Below the pieces are notes generated by a model. It ran no database searches. It was not told the origin of the DNA and saw only the letters and a program-made list of their open reading frames with translations. Below are positions 7,784-15,565 of a DNA stretch of 19,133 nt, piece by piece. The stretch is from the NCBI GenBank assembly GCA_002715305.1, contig PAYV01000033.1:1-19133 (forward strand), read 5' to 3'. This DNA is from Rickettsiales bacterium (GTDB lineage: Bacteria; Pseudomonadota; Alphaproteobacteria; Methylaequorales; Methylaequoraceae). A program made the position numbers and the translations under genes. Numbering within the stretch: position 1 is the first letter of the stretch; each line of letters opens with the position of its first letter.

Positions 7784-9963
7784 TATTTCATATATTTTGG
7801 CAACCACATTCTGTGGTATTTTATAAGATCTTTCACAGATATTGCAAATTGATTTAAGAAATTTAATGTTTTACCTTTAACTTCTCCAATCATTTCTGCA
7901 TGAATACCATCTTTTAACAAATAATCTAAGAATTTTTTTTCTTCTTTGACAATTAAAATGTATCTTGATTGGTCTTCTCCAAATAACCATTCCTCAATCT
8001 TCTTTACTTTTTTGGGGATACAAATTTTCATTCCGATATTATTTCTTATACAGATTTCAGCTAATCCAATAGCAATTCCTCCATCAGATAAATCATGACA
8101 TCCAACTACCAAATCTTTTTTTCTAATAATTTTTTTTACAAAGTTTCCATTTTTAAGTTCTTGTTTAAGATTTAATTTAGGAGGATTTCCGTTATAATTT
8201 TTTTTAATTTGATTGTAACTTGAAAGATCTAAATGCCCTAAAGTCTTTCCTATAATAAAAATATTAGCATTTTGTTTTACAGAAAAATCCCTGGCAAACT
8301 TGATATCTTCAATTAATCCTACTCCACCGATAACTGGTGTTGGCAAGATAGATTTTTTGTTAGTTTCATTATATAAAGAGACATTTCCTGAAACTACTGG
8401 ATAGTTCAAAAAACTACATGCTTCTTTTATACCTTCTATTGATTTTTTTATTTCATACATAATGTTAGTTTTTTCAGGATTCCCAAAATTTAAATTATCA
8501 GTTATAGCAATTGGTTGTGCTCCTGACGCAATAAGATTTCTCCATGATTCAGCAACTGATATTTTTGTGCCAAGTTTAGGGTCTGCTTTACAATAAATTG
8601 GATTGCAATCTGCTGTAATGGCAATTGCTTTTTTTGTTCCATGTATTCTAACTACTGCAGAATCAGCTTTTCCTGAAGAAAAAATTGTATCTCCCATCAC
8701 AGAAGAATCGTATTGAGAAAACAACCACTCCTTAGAACAAAAGTTTGGACTTGATATAATTTTTATGAGTGCTTTTTTAGGATTGATTCTTATCTGTCTA
8801 GAGTTTAATTTTTGTTGTTTTTCTTTTTTATAAGGCCGAGAATATTCTGGAGACAAATCTGCAAGAGGTTTAATAGGTAATGAACCAACTTTCTTTTCTT
8901 CGAAAAAGATCTCCATTTTGCCAGTTTTTGTAATTAGACCAACTTCAACAGCATCAAGGCCCCATTTTTTAAAGATATCTAAAGTTAAGTTTTTCCTATC
9001 TGGTTTTATAACTATCAACATTCTTTCTTGAGTCTCTGAAAGCATCATTTCATATGGAGTCATGTTTTCTTCACGACAAGGAATTTTATCCAAGAAAAGT
9101 TTTACACCACAATTACCCTTTGATGCCATTTCGAATGATGATGAGGTAAGACCAGCTGCGCCCATATCTTGAATAGCAACAATTGCATCTTCTTTCATTA
9201 ATTCTAAACAAGATTCAAGCAGGAGTTTTTCAATAAAAGGATCTCCAACTTGAACTTGTGGTCTTTGTTCATTTGTTTTATCGTCAAATTCAGCAGAGGC
9301 CATAGTTGCTCCATGAATTCCATCTCTTCCAGTTTTTGAGCCAACATAAATGAGAGGATTTCCATTCCCTTTTGCTTTAGAATAAAAAATTTTATTTTTT
9401 TTTACTAAACCTACACACATAGCATTAACTAAAATATTTTTATTATAACTTTCATGAAAAAAGCATTCTCCACCAACAGTTGGAATTCCGACACAATTCC
9501 CATAATCACCAATACCTTTTACTACTCCTGATAAAAGACTTTTAGTTTTATTATTTTTAATATCACCAAATCTTAAAGAATTTAAATTAGCAATTGGTCT
9601 TGCGCCCATAGTAAAGACATCTCTCATAATTCCTCCAACTCCAGTAGCTGCACCTTGATAAGGTTCTATAAATGAAGGATGATTATGACTTTCCATTTTA
9701 AAAACTACTGCATGATCATCGCCGATGTCAATTATACCAGCGTTTTCTCCTGGTCCACAAATTACTTTCTCTCCTTCAGTTGGAAGAGTTTTAAGCCACT
9801 TTTTTGTTGATTTATATGAGCAATGTTCACTCCACATTACAGAAAATATTCCTAATTCAAGTAAATTAGGTTCTCTTTTTAATATTTTTAAAATTTTATT
9901 ATATTCCTTTTTTGTTAACCCATGTTTTTTTACTATTGAGGGTGAAATTTTTTCATTTTTCAT
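7783..9963 (-). CDS. purL: Phosphoribosylformylglycinamidine synthase, large subunit
   Basis: PurL performs the ATP-dependent amidation of FGAR to FGAM in de novo purine synthesis. This is the short, bacterial-type PurL (726 residues) that needs separate PurQ (ammonia supply) and PurS, both encoded just upstream. Visible landmarks are WSEHCSYKSTK (44-54), the ATP/metal region ESHNHPSFIEPYQGAATGVGG (start about 91), QDMGAAGLTSS, and in the second half DNLNFGNPEK and GCHDLSDGG. An ATG 18 bases earlier (9981) is in frame. The ATG at 9963 overlaps the purQ stop as ATGA, has GAAGGA six bases upstream and gives the family N-terminus, so it is preferred. The stop overlaps the bolA start by one base. 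Confidence 0.97.
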   Translation of the reverse strand: MKNEKISPSIVKKHGLTKKEYNKILKILKREPNLLELGIFSVMWSEHCSYKSTKKWLKTLPTEGEKVICGPGENAGIIDIGDDHAVVFKMESHNHPSFIEPYQGAATGVGGIMRDVFTMGARPIANLNSLRFGDIKNNKTKSLLSGVVKGIGDYGNCVGIPTVGGECFFHESYNKNILVNAMCVGLVKKNKIFYSKAKGNGNPLIYVGSKTGRDGIHGATMASAEFDDKTNEQRPQVQVGDPFIEKLLLESCLELMKEDAIVAIQDMGAAGLTSSSFEMASKGNCGVKLFLDKIPCREENMTPYEMMLSETQERMLIVIKPDRKNLTLDIFKKWGLDAVEVGLITKTGKMEIFFEEKKVGSLPIKPLADLSPEYSRPYKKEKQQKLNSRQIRINPKKALIKIISSPNFCSKEWLFSQYDSSVMGDTIFSSGKADSAVVRIHGTKKAIAITADCNPIYCKADPKLGTKISVAESWRNLIASGAQPIAITDNLNFGNPEKTNIMYEIKKSIEGIKEACSFLNYPVVSGNVSLYNETNKKSILPTPVIGGVGLIEDIKFARDFSVKQNANIFIIGKTLGHLDLSSYNQIKKNYNGNPPKLNLKQELKNGNFVKKIIRKKDLVVGCHDLSDGGIAIGLAEICIRNNIGMKICIPKKVKKIEEWLFGEDQSRYILIVKEEKKFLDYLLKDGIHAEMIGEVKGKTLNFLNQFAISVKDLIKYHRMWLPKYMK

Positions 9964-10652
9964 AAGAGGTCCTTCAAACAATCAAAAAATATTTTACCAT
10001 CTCTTGAAGAAAATGTATCAAAAGCTCTTTCTGGGTGCGGCATTAAACCCATTATATTTTTTTTTTTATTAACTATACCTGCAATATTATTTACGGAGCC
10101 GTTTGGATTATTAGAAATATTAACTTTTCCATTGACAGAAGAATACTTAAGAACAATTTGATCGTTATCCTCTAAACTTTTAAGATTATTCTCGTTTATA
10201 AAAAAGTTTCCTTGAGAATTAGCAATAGGAAAATTCATGATAGTTTCCCTTTTAAGATTTTTAAAAAAAATATTATTAGTATTTTCTACTTTTAGATAAA
10301 TATCTCTACATTCAAATAATTGGTGTGAATTTTTGATTAAAGCACCTTCTAAGAGATTGCATTCAGTAAGAATTTGGAAACCATTACATATTCCAATAAT
10401 TGGAACACCGTTTAAGCCTAATCTAACAATTTCTTTGATTGCTGGAGATTTTGTTGCAATTACTCCTGCGCGAAGGTAGTCTCCATAAGAAAATCCCCCG
10501 GGTAAAAGAATCAAATTTGTTTCTTTGATATGAGCAGTATCATGCCAAATTAATTGTGGTTCTACACCTAAACAACTTTTAACAGCAACTGCCAGATCTC
10601 TGTCACAGTTTGAACCTGGAAATACAATTATAGAAACAATATTTTTTGCCAC
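9960..10652 (-). CDS. purQ: Phosphoribosylformylglycinamidine synthase, glutaminase subunit
   Basis: PurQ is the class I glutamine amidotransferase that hydrolyses glutamine and channels ammonia to PurL. The nucleophile Cys89 is in GICNGFQ, and the partner residues His206 and Glu208 are in MPHPERA. FPGSNCDRDL near the N-terminus and PGGFSYGDYLRAG (51-63) are family signatures. The length of 230 residues is typical. One oddity is that the usual P-[IV]-A-H-G-E-G-type segment reads PIANSQGNF (142-150), with Asn in place of the common His and Gln for Glu; the triad itself is intact. It lies one base after purS and overlaps purL by four bases, consistent with translational coupling of the three subunits. 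Confidence 0.97.
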   Translation of the reverse strand: MAKNIVSIIVFPGSNCDRDLAVAVKSCLGVEPQLIWHDTAHIKETNLILLPGGFSYGDYLRAGVIATKSPAIKEIVRLGLNGVPIIGICNGFQILTECNLLEGALIKNSHQLFECRDIYLKVENTNNIFFKNLKRETIMNFPIANSQGNFFINENNLKSLEDNDQIVLKYSSVNGKVNISNNPNGSVNNIAGIVNKKKNIMGLMPHPERAFDTFSSRDGKIFFDCLKDLL

Positions 10653-10653
10653 A

Positions 10654-10890
10654 TTAATTATTTTTAACTATTTTAAAATCCTCTATAACTGGATTCGATA
10701 ATAACTCTTTGCTTATTTTTTCTATATCTTTTACGTAATTTTTTTTATTATCAAACTCGATGTCAAAAAAGCTTCCTTTGGAAACTTTTTTAATACCCTT
10801 GAACCCCATATTCTTTAATGTCTTATTTATTGCCTCGGCTTCGGGATCTAAAATTCCATTTTTAAAATTTACGTAAACTCTAAAAATCAT
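10654..10890 (-). CDS. purS: Phosphoribosylformylglycinamidine synthase, small subunit
   Basis: PurS is a small protein that bridges PurL and PurQ in the FGAM synthase complex of bacteria with split enzymes. The 78-residue product shows the characteristic start RVYVNFKNGILDPEAEAI, the strand-turn FKGIKKVSKGSFFDIEF and a final VIEDFKIV. The position between purC and purQ confirms the assignment. The start overlaps the end of purC by 11 bases and the stop lies one base before purQ, so the three small overlaps form one coupled unit. Confidence 0.96.
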   Translation of the reverse strand: MIFRVYVNFKNGILDPEAEAINKTLKNMGFKGIKKVSKGSFFDIEFDNKKNYVKDIEKISKELLSNPVIEDFKIVKNN

Positions 10891-11632
10891 TCTTTATAAC
10901 CTTTTTAAATTCTTCTTCAGACAATACACCTAACCTGTAAGCAACCTCTTTGTATGCCTTATCTACGTCACCTAAATCATGTCTAAAACGATCTTTATCA
11001 AGCTTTTTATTGGTTTTAATATCCCATAACCTACAATTATCTGGACTAATTTCATCTGCAAGCATTATAATTTGTTCATCTTGGTCCCAATACCTACCGA
11101 ATTCTAATTTAAAATCTACCAATCTAATCTTCTGAGAAAGAAAAAATCCAATTAAGAAATCATTTATTCTTGATGATAATGACATTATTTCTTCAAGTTC
11201 ATTAGCTGATGCCCATTCAAAAGTTATTATGTGCTCTTCAGATATTAAAGGATCTCCTAATTTATCATTTTTAAGATAAAACTCAGTTATAGGACGAGGC
11301 AAAATTTTTCCTTCTTCAATTCCAAGCCTTTTAACTAAAGAGCCTGTAGAAATGTTTCTTACAACGACTTCAATTGGTATAATTTCTAACTGATGAATCA
11401 GTTGTTCTCTCATATTGATTCTTTTTATAAAATGTGTAGGAATATTAATTTCAGATAATCTATTCATTAGAAGTTCAGAGATAAAATTATTTAGAACACC
11501 TTTTCCAGGTATAGTTGCCTTTTTTTTATTATTAAAAGCGGTTGCATCATCTTTAAAATATTGAATTAATGTTTTAGGTTCATTTCCTTTATAAATAACT
11601 TTTGCTTTTCCTTCATAAATTTTTTTTTTCAT
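10880..11632 (-). CDS. purC: Phosphoribosylaminoimidazole-succinocarboxamide synthase (SAICAR synthetase)
   Basis: PurC ligates aspartate to CAIR with ATP, giving SAICAR. The N-terminal YEGKAKVIY (6-14) is the ATP-binding glycine-rich strand region. RNISTGSLVKR (92-102), LVDFKLEFG (171-179) and ADEISPDNCRLWD (192-204) are the classic family signatures. The length of 250 residues is normal for a monofunctional enzyme. The ATG overlaps the purB stop as ATGA. The N-terminal lysines are encoded by a run of 10 A (T on the + strand at 11620-11629), in frame. Confidence 0.97.
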   Translation of the reverse strand: MKKKIYEGKAKVIYKGNEPKTLIQYFKDDATAFNNKKKATIPGKGVLNNFISELLMNRLSEINIPTHFIKRINMREQLIHQLEIIPIEVVVRNISTGSLVKRLGIEEGKILPRPITEFYLKNDKLGDPLISEEHIITFEWASANELEEIMSLSSRINDFLIGFFLSQKIRLVDFKLEFGRYWDQDEQIIMLADEISPDNCRLWDIKTNKKLDKDRFRHDLGDVDKAYKEVAYRLGVLSEEEFKKVIKNDF

Positions 11633-12927
11633 TTATTTCTCAACACTTTTTCAAAAATTTTATTAATATTCTTAAAATGATAATCGATATTAAAAATCTC
11701 TTTCATAATCTTTGATGGTATAAGTTCTGTTACTTTTTTTTCTAAATTTAGTAATTGATGAAAACTTTTACCACTTTCCCATGACTTCATAGCAATTGAC
11801 TGTACTATTTTGTATGCTTTTTCTCTAGTTAATCCTTTTTTTGTTAATTCTAGCAAAACTCTTTGTGAATTATACAACCCAAGTGTTTTGTTGAGATTTA
11901 AATTCATATTTTTTTTATTTATTACTAAGTTTTTTAAAATATTATTCATTCTATTAATAGAAAAATCAGTTAGGATAATTATATCTGGACAAAATATTCT
12001 TTCTACTGACGAGTGAGAAATATCTCTTTCATGCCACAATGCGATATTTTCTAACGCTGGAATAATAGCTGACCTGATTACTCTCGAAATCCCAGTTAAA
12101 TTTTCACTTAAAACTGGATTTTTTTTATGGGGCATTGCTGAAGAACCTTTTTGATTGCTTGAAAAAAATTCCTCGACCTCACGTACTTCACTTCTTTGTA
12201 AATGTCTAATCTCAATAGACAGGTTTTCAATTGAGCTTGCAATAATTGCTAAAACTGAGAAAAATTCTGCATGTCTATCCCTAGGAATGATCTGGGTTGA
12301 TACTTCTTCGCACTTCAATTCAAGTTTTCGTGCAACATATTTTTCTACTCTAGGATCAATATTTGCATAAGTTCCAACAGCACCGGATATTGAACATATT
12401 GATATTTTTTTTTCTACATCTATTAATCTATCCAAATTTCTATTAAATTCACAAAATTTACTTAACATCTTTAATCCAAATGTAGTTGGTTCAGCAAAAA
12501 TTCCATGACTCCTTCCAATACAAGGTGTGTTTTTATGTTTGATAGCTAGTTTTTTGAGTGTTGAAATTAACTCTTTTAATTCCTTCTTTAAAATTTTACA
12601 TGATTGTTTTAACTGGACTGAAAGTGTTGTATCGAGAATATCAGATGAAGTTATACCTTTATGTATATGCCTGGATTCTTTTCCTACTTTTTCAGATACA
12701 TTTGTTAAAAATGCAATTACATCATGCTTAATTTCTTTTTCAATTTCATCAATTCTTTTTATATCAAAAGAGGCTTTTTTTTTTATTATTTCTACTGATT
12801 TTTTTGGTATCTCTCCTAATTCAGATAATGCTTCACATATAAGAATTTCTATTTTTAGCCATATCTGAAACTTATTTTCAGGTTCCCAAATTTTTGCAGT
12901 TTCTTTTCTTGTGTATCTTGGTATCAT
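11629..12927 (-). CDS. purB: Adenylosuccinate lyase
   Basis: PurB removes fumarate from SAICAR and from adenylosuccinate, acting twice in purine synthesis. It belongs to the fumarase/aspartase superfamily. TSSDILDT (93-100) and GRSHG (138-142, catalytic His141) line the active site. The superfamily signature GSSAMPHKKNP (261-271) carries the catalytic serine loop. The 432-residue length is normal for the bacterial short form. Start and stop each overlap the neighbouring gene by four bases (ATGA), so translation is probably coupled from map through purC. Confidence 0.97.
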   Translation of the reverse strand: MIPRYTRKETAKIWEPENKFQIWLKIEILICEALSELGEIPKKSVEIIKKKASFDIKRIDEIEKEIKHDVIAFLTNVSEKVGKESRHIHKGITSSDILDTTLSVQLKQSCKILKKELKELISTLKKLAIKHKNTPCIGRSHGIFAEPTTFGLKMLSKFCEFNRNLDRLIDVEKKISICSISGAVGTYANIDPRVEKYVARKLELKCEEVSTQIIPRDRHAEFFSVLAIIASSIENLSIEIRHLQRSEVREVEEFFSSNQKGSSAMPHKKNPVLSENLTGISRVIRSAIIPALENIALWHERDISHSSVERIFCPDIIILTDFSINRMNNILKNLVINKKNMNLNLNKTLGLYNSQRVLLELTKKGLTREKAYKIVQSIAMKSWESGKSFHQLLNLEKKVTELIPSKIMKEIFNIDYHFKNINKIFEKVLRNK

Positions 12928-13715
12928 TTAATTTTATATGGTGGATGTGAATATTTTTTATGTGAAAGAGTAAAGATTTCGTATCCATTTTTTGTAACAC
13001 CTATAGAATGTTCAAATTGAGCAGATAACGATTTATCAGAGGTAACTGCTGTCCATCCGTCCTTAAGGATTTTGACTTTATGGCTCCCAATATTTATCAT
13101 AGGTTCTATTGTAAAAAACATACCTTCTTTTAAAACATCTCCCGAACCTGGCTCTCCGAAATGAAGTACACTTGGTTTGTCATGAAATACTTTTCCTAAA
13201 CCATGCCCGCAAAAATCTCTAACAACAGAATAGTTTTTTTTCTCAACAAATGATTGAATTGCAAAACCAATATCTCCTGTTGTATTTCCGGGTTTGACAG
13301 TTTCTATTCCTCTCATCATTGCTTCATAAGTGATCTCAATTAGTTTTTGTGCTTTAAGCTTTACGTTTCCTACACTAAACATTCTACTTGTATCACCGTG
13401 CCATCCATTTAAAATTGGCGTTACGTCAATGTTAATTATATCACCTTTTTTTAAAACTTTTTCTCCAGGAATACCATGACATACAACATGATTTACAGAT
13501 GTACAGACTGATTTTGGAAACCCCTTATAATTTAAAGGTGCAGGTTTAGCACCATTCGAAATTTGGAAATTATGACACAAATCATCAATTTTTTGTGTTG
13601 TTATACCTGGTTCTATATAGTCAGTAATAAAGTCTAAACATTTAGCAGCAAGAGATCCAGCCATTCTCATAGAATTAAAATCATTTTGAGAGTGTATTTT
13701 TATTGTATCTGTCAT
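12924..13715 (-). CDS. map: Methionine aminopeptidase, type I
   Basis: MetAP removes the initiator methionine from nascent proteins with small second residues and is generally essential. All pita-bread-fold metal ligands are visible: Asp97 (NIDVT), Asp108 (HGDTS), His171 (GHGLG), Glu204 (TIEPM) and Glu235 (QFEHS). The substrate-contacting His80 lies in VCHGIPG. There is no N-terminal zinc-finger extension, and the length of 263 residues fits bacterial type Ia. It is the first gene of the purine operon and overlaps purB by four bases. No Shine-Dalgarno precedes the ATG. Heading a purine operon is an unusual place for this housekeeping gene, though co-transcription rests on spacing alone. Confidence 0.97.
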   Translation of the reverse strand: MTDTIKIHSQNDFNSMRMAGSLAAKCLDFITDYIEPGITTQKIDDLCHNFQISNGAKPAPLNYKGFPKSVCTSVNHVVCHGIPGEKVLKKGDIINIDVTPILNGWHGDTSRMFSVGNVKLKAQKLIEITYEAMMRGIETVKPGNTTGDIGFAIQSFVEKKNYSVVRDFCGHGLGKVFHDKPSVLHFGEPGSGDVLKEGMFFTIEPMINIGSHKVKILKDGWTAVTSDKSLSAQFEHSIGVTKNGYEIFTLSHKKYSHPPYKIK

Positions 13716-13728
13716 AAAAAAATGAATT

Positions 13729-13758
13729 AAGATAATGTATATTAATTAAATTTTTCAA
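13729..13758 (-). promoter_or_regulatory. Possible promoter for the map-pur-bolA-grxD operon
   Basis: Reading the - strand, TTGAAA (13758-13753) is followed after 18 bases by TATCTT (13734-13729), or after 17 by TTATCT. The map ATG at 13715 follows closely. The divergent gene at 13774 leaves only 58 bases for both promoters. The match is modest in such AT-rich sequence. I see no purine riboswitch or clear PurR-type palindrome here. Confidence 0.3.
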
Positions 13759-13773
13759 ATTAGTAAAAATAAA

Positions 13774-14520
13774 ATGAAAATAGAGATAAAAAAATCAGGT
13801 ATAATTATTATTGGAAATGAAATATTGAATGGTAAAACTATTGAAAAAAACTCTAATTTCTTGTGTAGAAAATTATCCGATAGAGGAATAGAAGTAAAAG
13901 AGATAGTAATCATACCTGATGAAAAAGAAAAAATTATAGAAAAGGTAAATTCTTTTAGAAAAAAATTTGAATATGTTTTTACAACAGGAGGAATTGGGCC
14001 AACACACGATGATATTACATCAGAGTCTATTTCTGAGGCTTTTAAAGTTAAGCTTGAATTAAATCAGCATGCAAAAAAAATTTTAAAAGAACATTATTCT
14101 GACGAGTCTTTTACTAAAGCTAGACTAAAAATGGCTTACTTGCCAAAAAATGCTACTTTGATAGACAATCCAGTTAGTATAGCTCCGGGATTTTGTCTTG
14201 AAAATGTATATGTATTTCCTGGTGTACCAAAAATTTTAGAAATTATGTTTGTTGAATTTGTAAAGAAATTAGAAAAGGGGAGAAAAAAATATCAAGTTAT
14301 GGTTTCAACAACTCTTTCAGAAGGAATAATTGGAGAGTTTATTGGTCAAATTCAGAAAAAAAATATAGATGTAGAAATTGGAAGCTACCCATATTTTAAA
14401 AGGAAATCTTTTGGAGTGTCGCTTGTTTTAAGAGGTTATAATAAAGAGTCGATTGATAAAGTTGCAAAAAAAATATTTGATTACATTAAACTTAAAAAAG
14501 GAAATCCAAAATTATTTTAA
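13774..14520 (+). CDS. CinA N-terminal / MoaB-type molybdopterin-binding domain protein
   Basis: This 248-residue protein is a stand-alone version of the molybdopterin-binding-like domain found at the N-terminus of CinA (competence/damage-inducible protein A) and in MoaB/MogA. The signatures are IIIGNEILNGKT (11-22), TTGGIGPTHDDITSE (70-84) and APGF followed by VFPGVP (about 144-156). The C-terminal amidohydrolase domain of full CinA is missing, as in many alphaproteobacterial homologues of this length. In full CinA proteins the equivalent region (COG1058) has been linked to ADP-ribose pyrophosphatase activity and NAD salvage; the role of short versions is not settled. It is divergent from map, and its last nine bases overlap the convergent PopZ-like gene. 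Confidence 0.85.
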   Translation: MKIEIKKSGIIIIGNEILNGKTIEKNSNFLCRKLSDRGIEVKEIVIIPDEKEKIIEKVNSFRKKFEYVFTTGGIGPTHDDITSESISEAFKVKLELNQHAKKILKEHYSDESFTKARLKMAYLPKNATLIDNPVSIAPGFCLENVYVFPGVPKILEIMFVEFVKKLEKGRKKYQVMVSTTLSEGIIGEFIGQIQKKNIDVEIGSYPYFKRKSFGVSLVLRGYNKESIDKVAKKIFDYIKLKKGNPKLF

Positions 14521-14862
14521 TTTTGAATTGAGTAAACTTTTTGAAAAGATTTCAAATTCTTCTTTAAACAAAAATTTTAATTTTTTTTCTGACCAATTTG
14601 ATAAACTTGATTTAAATCTATTTTCTAATTCAGATTCTGAAAAATCACTTTTTTCATTTGAATTTTCTAAAATATAATTTTCAGAATTTTTTGAATCATT
14701 TGATTTATATACAACATCTATAAATTTTTCTTTCTTATTTTCAAAATTTTTCTTTAAATTTAAGTTGTTTTTAGAAAGAATGTTTTCTTTTTCTACTTTT
14801 GCTTCCTGAACAAGTTTATAAATTGATGCAAGTAAATCTTCTATTTTTTTTTCTTTATCCAT
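14512..14862 (-). CDS. Small PopZ/DUF2497-like protein (divergent)
   Basis: This 116-residue, very polar protein has two features of the alphaproteobacterial pole-organising protein family PopZ/DUF2497. The N-terminus KIEDLLASIYKLVQEAK (6-22) resembles the family's (M)EEILASIRRII segment, which binds client proteins. The C-terminus (about 82-112, SSLSNWSEKKLKFLFKEEF) resembles the oligomerisation helix LLKEWLDxNLPxIVExxVxEEI. The middle is Lys/Asn/Ser-rich and probably disordered, like the PopZ linker but without its proline richness. No membrane segment is seen. The similarity is short and the composition biased, so the call is tentative. If it is right, the protein would assemble at cell poles and tether chromosome or cell-cycle proteins. 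It is divergent from the membrane protein gene at 14917. Confidence 0.5.
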   Translation of the reverse strand: MDKEKKIEDLLASIYKLVQEAKVEKENILSKNNLNLKKNFENKKEKFIDVVYKSNDSKNSENYILENSNEKSDFSESELENRFKSSLSNWSEKKLKFLFKEEFEIFSKSLLNSKLK

Positions 14863-14888
14863 TATATTCGATAAAATATAAAAAAATA

Positions 14889-14897
14889 TGATATAAT
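14889..14897 (+). promoter_or_regulatory. Extended -10 promoter element for the 14917 gene
   Basis: TGATATAAT is a perfect extended -10 (TGn before TATAAT). Transcription would begin near 14904, about 13 bases before the ATG at 14917. No good -35 box is visible 16-18 bases upstream, which extended -10 promoters can tolerate. A weak AAAAGG sits between the element and the start. Confidence 0.4.
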
Positions 14898-14916
14898 AAA
14901 AGGTAAATATTCAAAA

Positions 14917-15357
14917 ATGTCATCATTAGTTAGTGAAATAATACCATTTTCCTTTTTATTTGTTCTTCTTATTCTTTATCTAGCAACGAAAAAGGCAACA
15001 AAATTTGAAAATAAATCTGAAAAAGAAATAACGTCATATGATGAATCCAAGGTTTTTTTAGAAAGTGCTGAAGCAAAATTAATCGCTTTGAGAGATCTTT
15101 ACAGACAAGATCTGATTGATTCAGAAATTTATTTAAAAAAAACTGATGATATTGCAAACTCAATTACAAGAAAAATAGGAAAAGAAATAACTGAAATTGC
15201 TTTTGAAAAAAAAAATGATATTTATAATCAACTTAAAGTTGATATTGTTAAAAAAGTAAGTCAACGAAAAGATATCAATGAGTCTAATGACCTCGATGTA
15301 TTGATATCTGCAGTTGATAAAAGAATTGAAGTAGGTTTTGATAATGAAAAAAATTAA
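14917..15357 (+). CDS. Hypothetical membrane-anchored protein with SHOCT-like segment
   Basis: I do not recognise a named family for the whole protein. It has 146 residues. An N-terminal hydrophobic segment (about 8-23, IIPFSFLFVLLILYLA) is a single membrane anchor or uncleaved signal, followed by positive charges, predicting the rest in the cytoplasm. Residues 53-80 (LIALRDLYRQDLIDSEIYL and onwards) resemble the SHOCT pattern LxxLxxLxxxGLITxEEF, a short helical motif usually linked to oligomerisation. The remainder is charged and probably helical. The gene sits between two PopZ-like genes and overlaps the downstream one by 14 bases, so it is likely co-transcribed with it. A role tied to its neighbours at the cell pole or envelope is a guess. 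Confidence 0.7.
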   Translation: MSSLVSEIIPFSFLFVLLILYLATKKATKFENKSEKEITSYDESKVFLESAEAKLIALRDLYRQDLIDSEIYLKKTDDIANSITRKIGKEITEIAFEKKNDIYNQLKVDIVKKVSQRKDINESNDLDVLISAVDKRIEVGFDNEKN

Positions 15358-15559
15358 TTCAGATATTCTTGAAAAAGTTAAAGATTCTCTTGTTTCAGAA
15401 CAACAAAAAGATGAACCTAACATTGATGATAAACAAGATCAAAAAATTTCGGATAGTGAAAAAATTATTGAAAAAAGAATTATTGATTGGCTTGATGTCA
15501 ATGGAGAAAGAATAGCGAGAGAATTACTCAAGGAGGAAGTAAAAAAGCTTTTTAAATAG
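15344..15559 (+). CDS. Small protein with PopZ/DUF2497 C-terminal-like helix
   Basis: This 71-residue protein starts at the ATG at 15344; an in-frame TTG two codons earlier is less likely. Its C-terminal third reads RIIDWLDVNGERIARELLKEE and closely follows the conserved C-terminal oligomerisation region of PopZ/DUF2497 (WLDxNLPxIVExLVxEEI). The N-terminal half is acidic and polar, and the ILASIRRII motif that binds PopZ clients is not recognisable. The gene overlaps the upstream membrane protein gene by 14 bases and ends seven bases before a convergent glycosyltransferase. It may be a truncated PopZ, a regulator that co-assembles with the 14862 protein, or an unrelated helix. No valS gene is nearby, although DUF2497 genes often adjoin it. 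Confidence 0.5.
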   Translation: MKKINSDILEKVKDSLVSEQQKDEPNIDDKQDQKISDSEKIIEKRIIDWLDVNGERIARELLKEEVKKLFK

Positions 15560-15565
15560 AATTTT

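Noticed and set aside
12527..12868. Open frame on the + strand opposite purB (and similar ones at 11810-12016, 12155-12370, 9725-10072 and 10950-11135)
   Set aside because: They lie wholly opposite well-identified purine genes, show no family motif, and have the Ser/Phe/Ile-rich composition expected from the complement of AT-rich coding sequence.
13716..13773. Purine riboswitch or PurR operator before the map-pur operon
   Set aside because: The 58-base divergent gap is too short for a riboswitch and contains only A/T-rich sequence without a convincing operator palindrome.
14453..14677. Open frame on the + strand across the CinA-like / PopZ-like junction
   Set aside because: It is the complement of the PopZ-like gene plus a shifted reading of the CinA-like end. 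Its composition is Phe/Ser/Asn-rich with no independent start signal.
15530..15536. AAGGAGG Shine-Dalgarno-like sequence near the end of the 15344 gene
   Set aside because: No start codon for a + strand gene follows at a workable distance; it encodes part of the conserved helix (LLKEEV).
15542..15553. AAAAAGCTTTTT palindrome as a terminator for the 15344 gene
   Set aside because: It has no loop and only A/T pairs apart from a central GC, so it would not form a stable hairpin.
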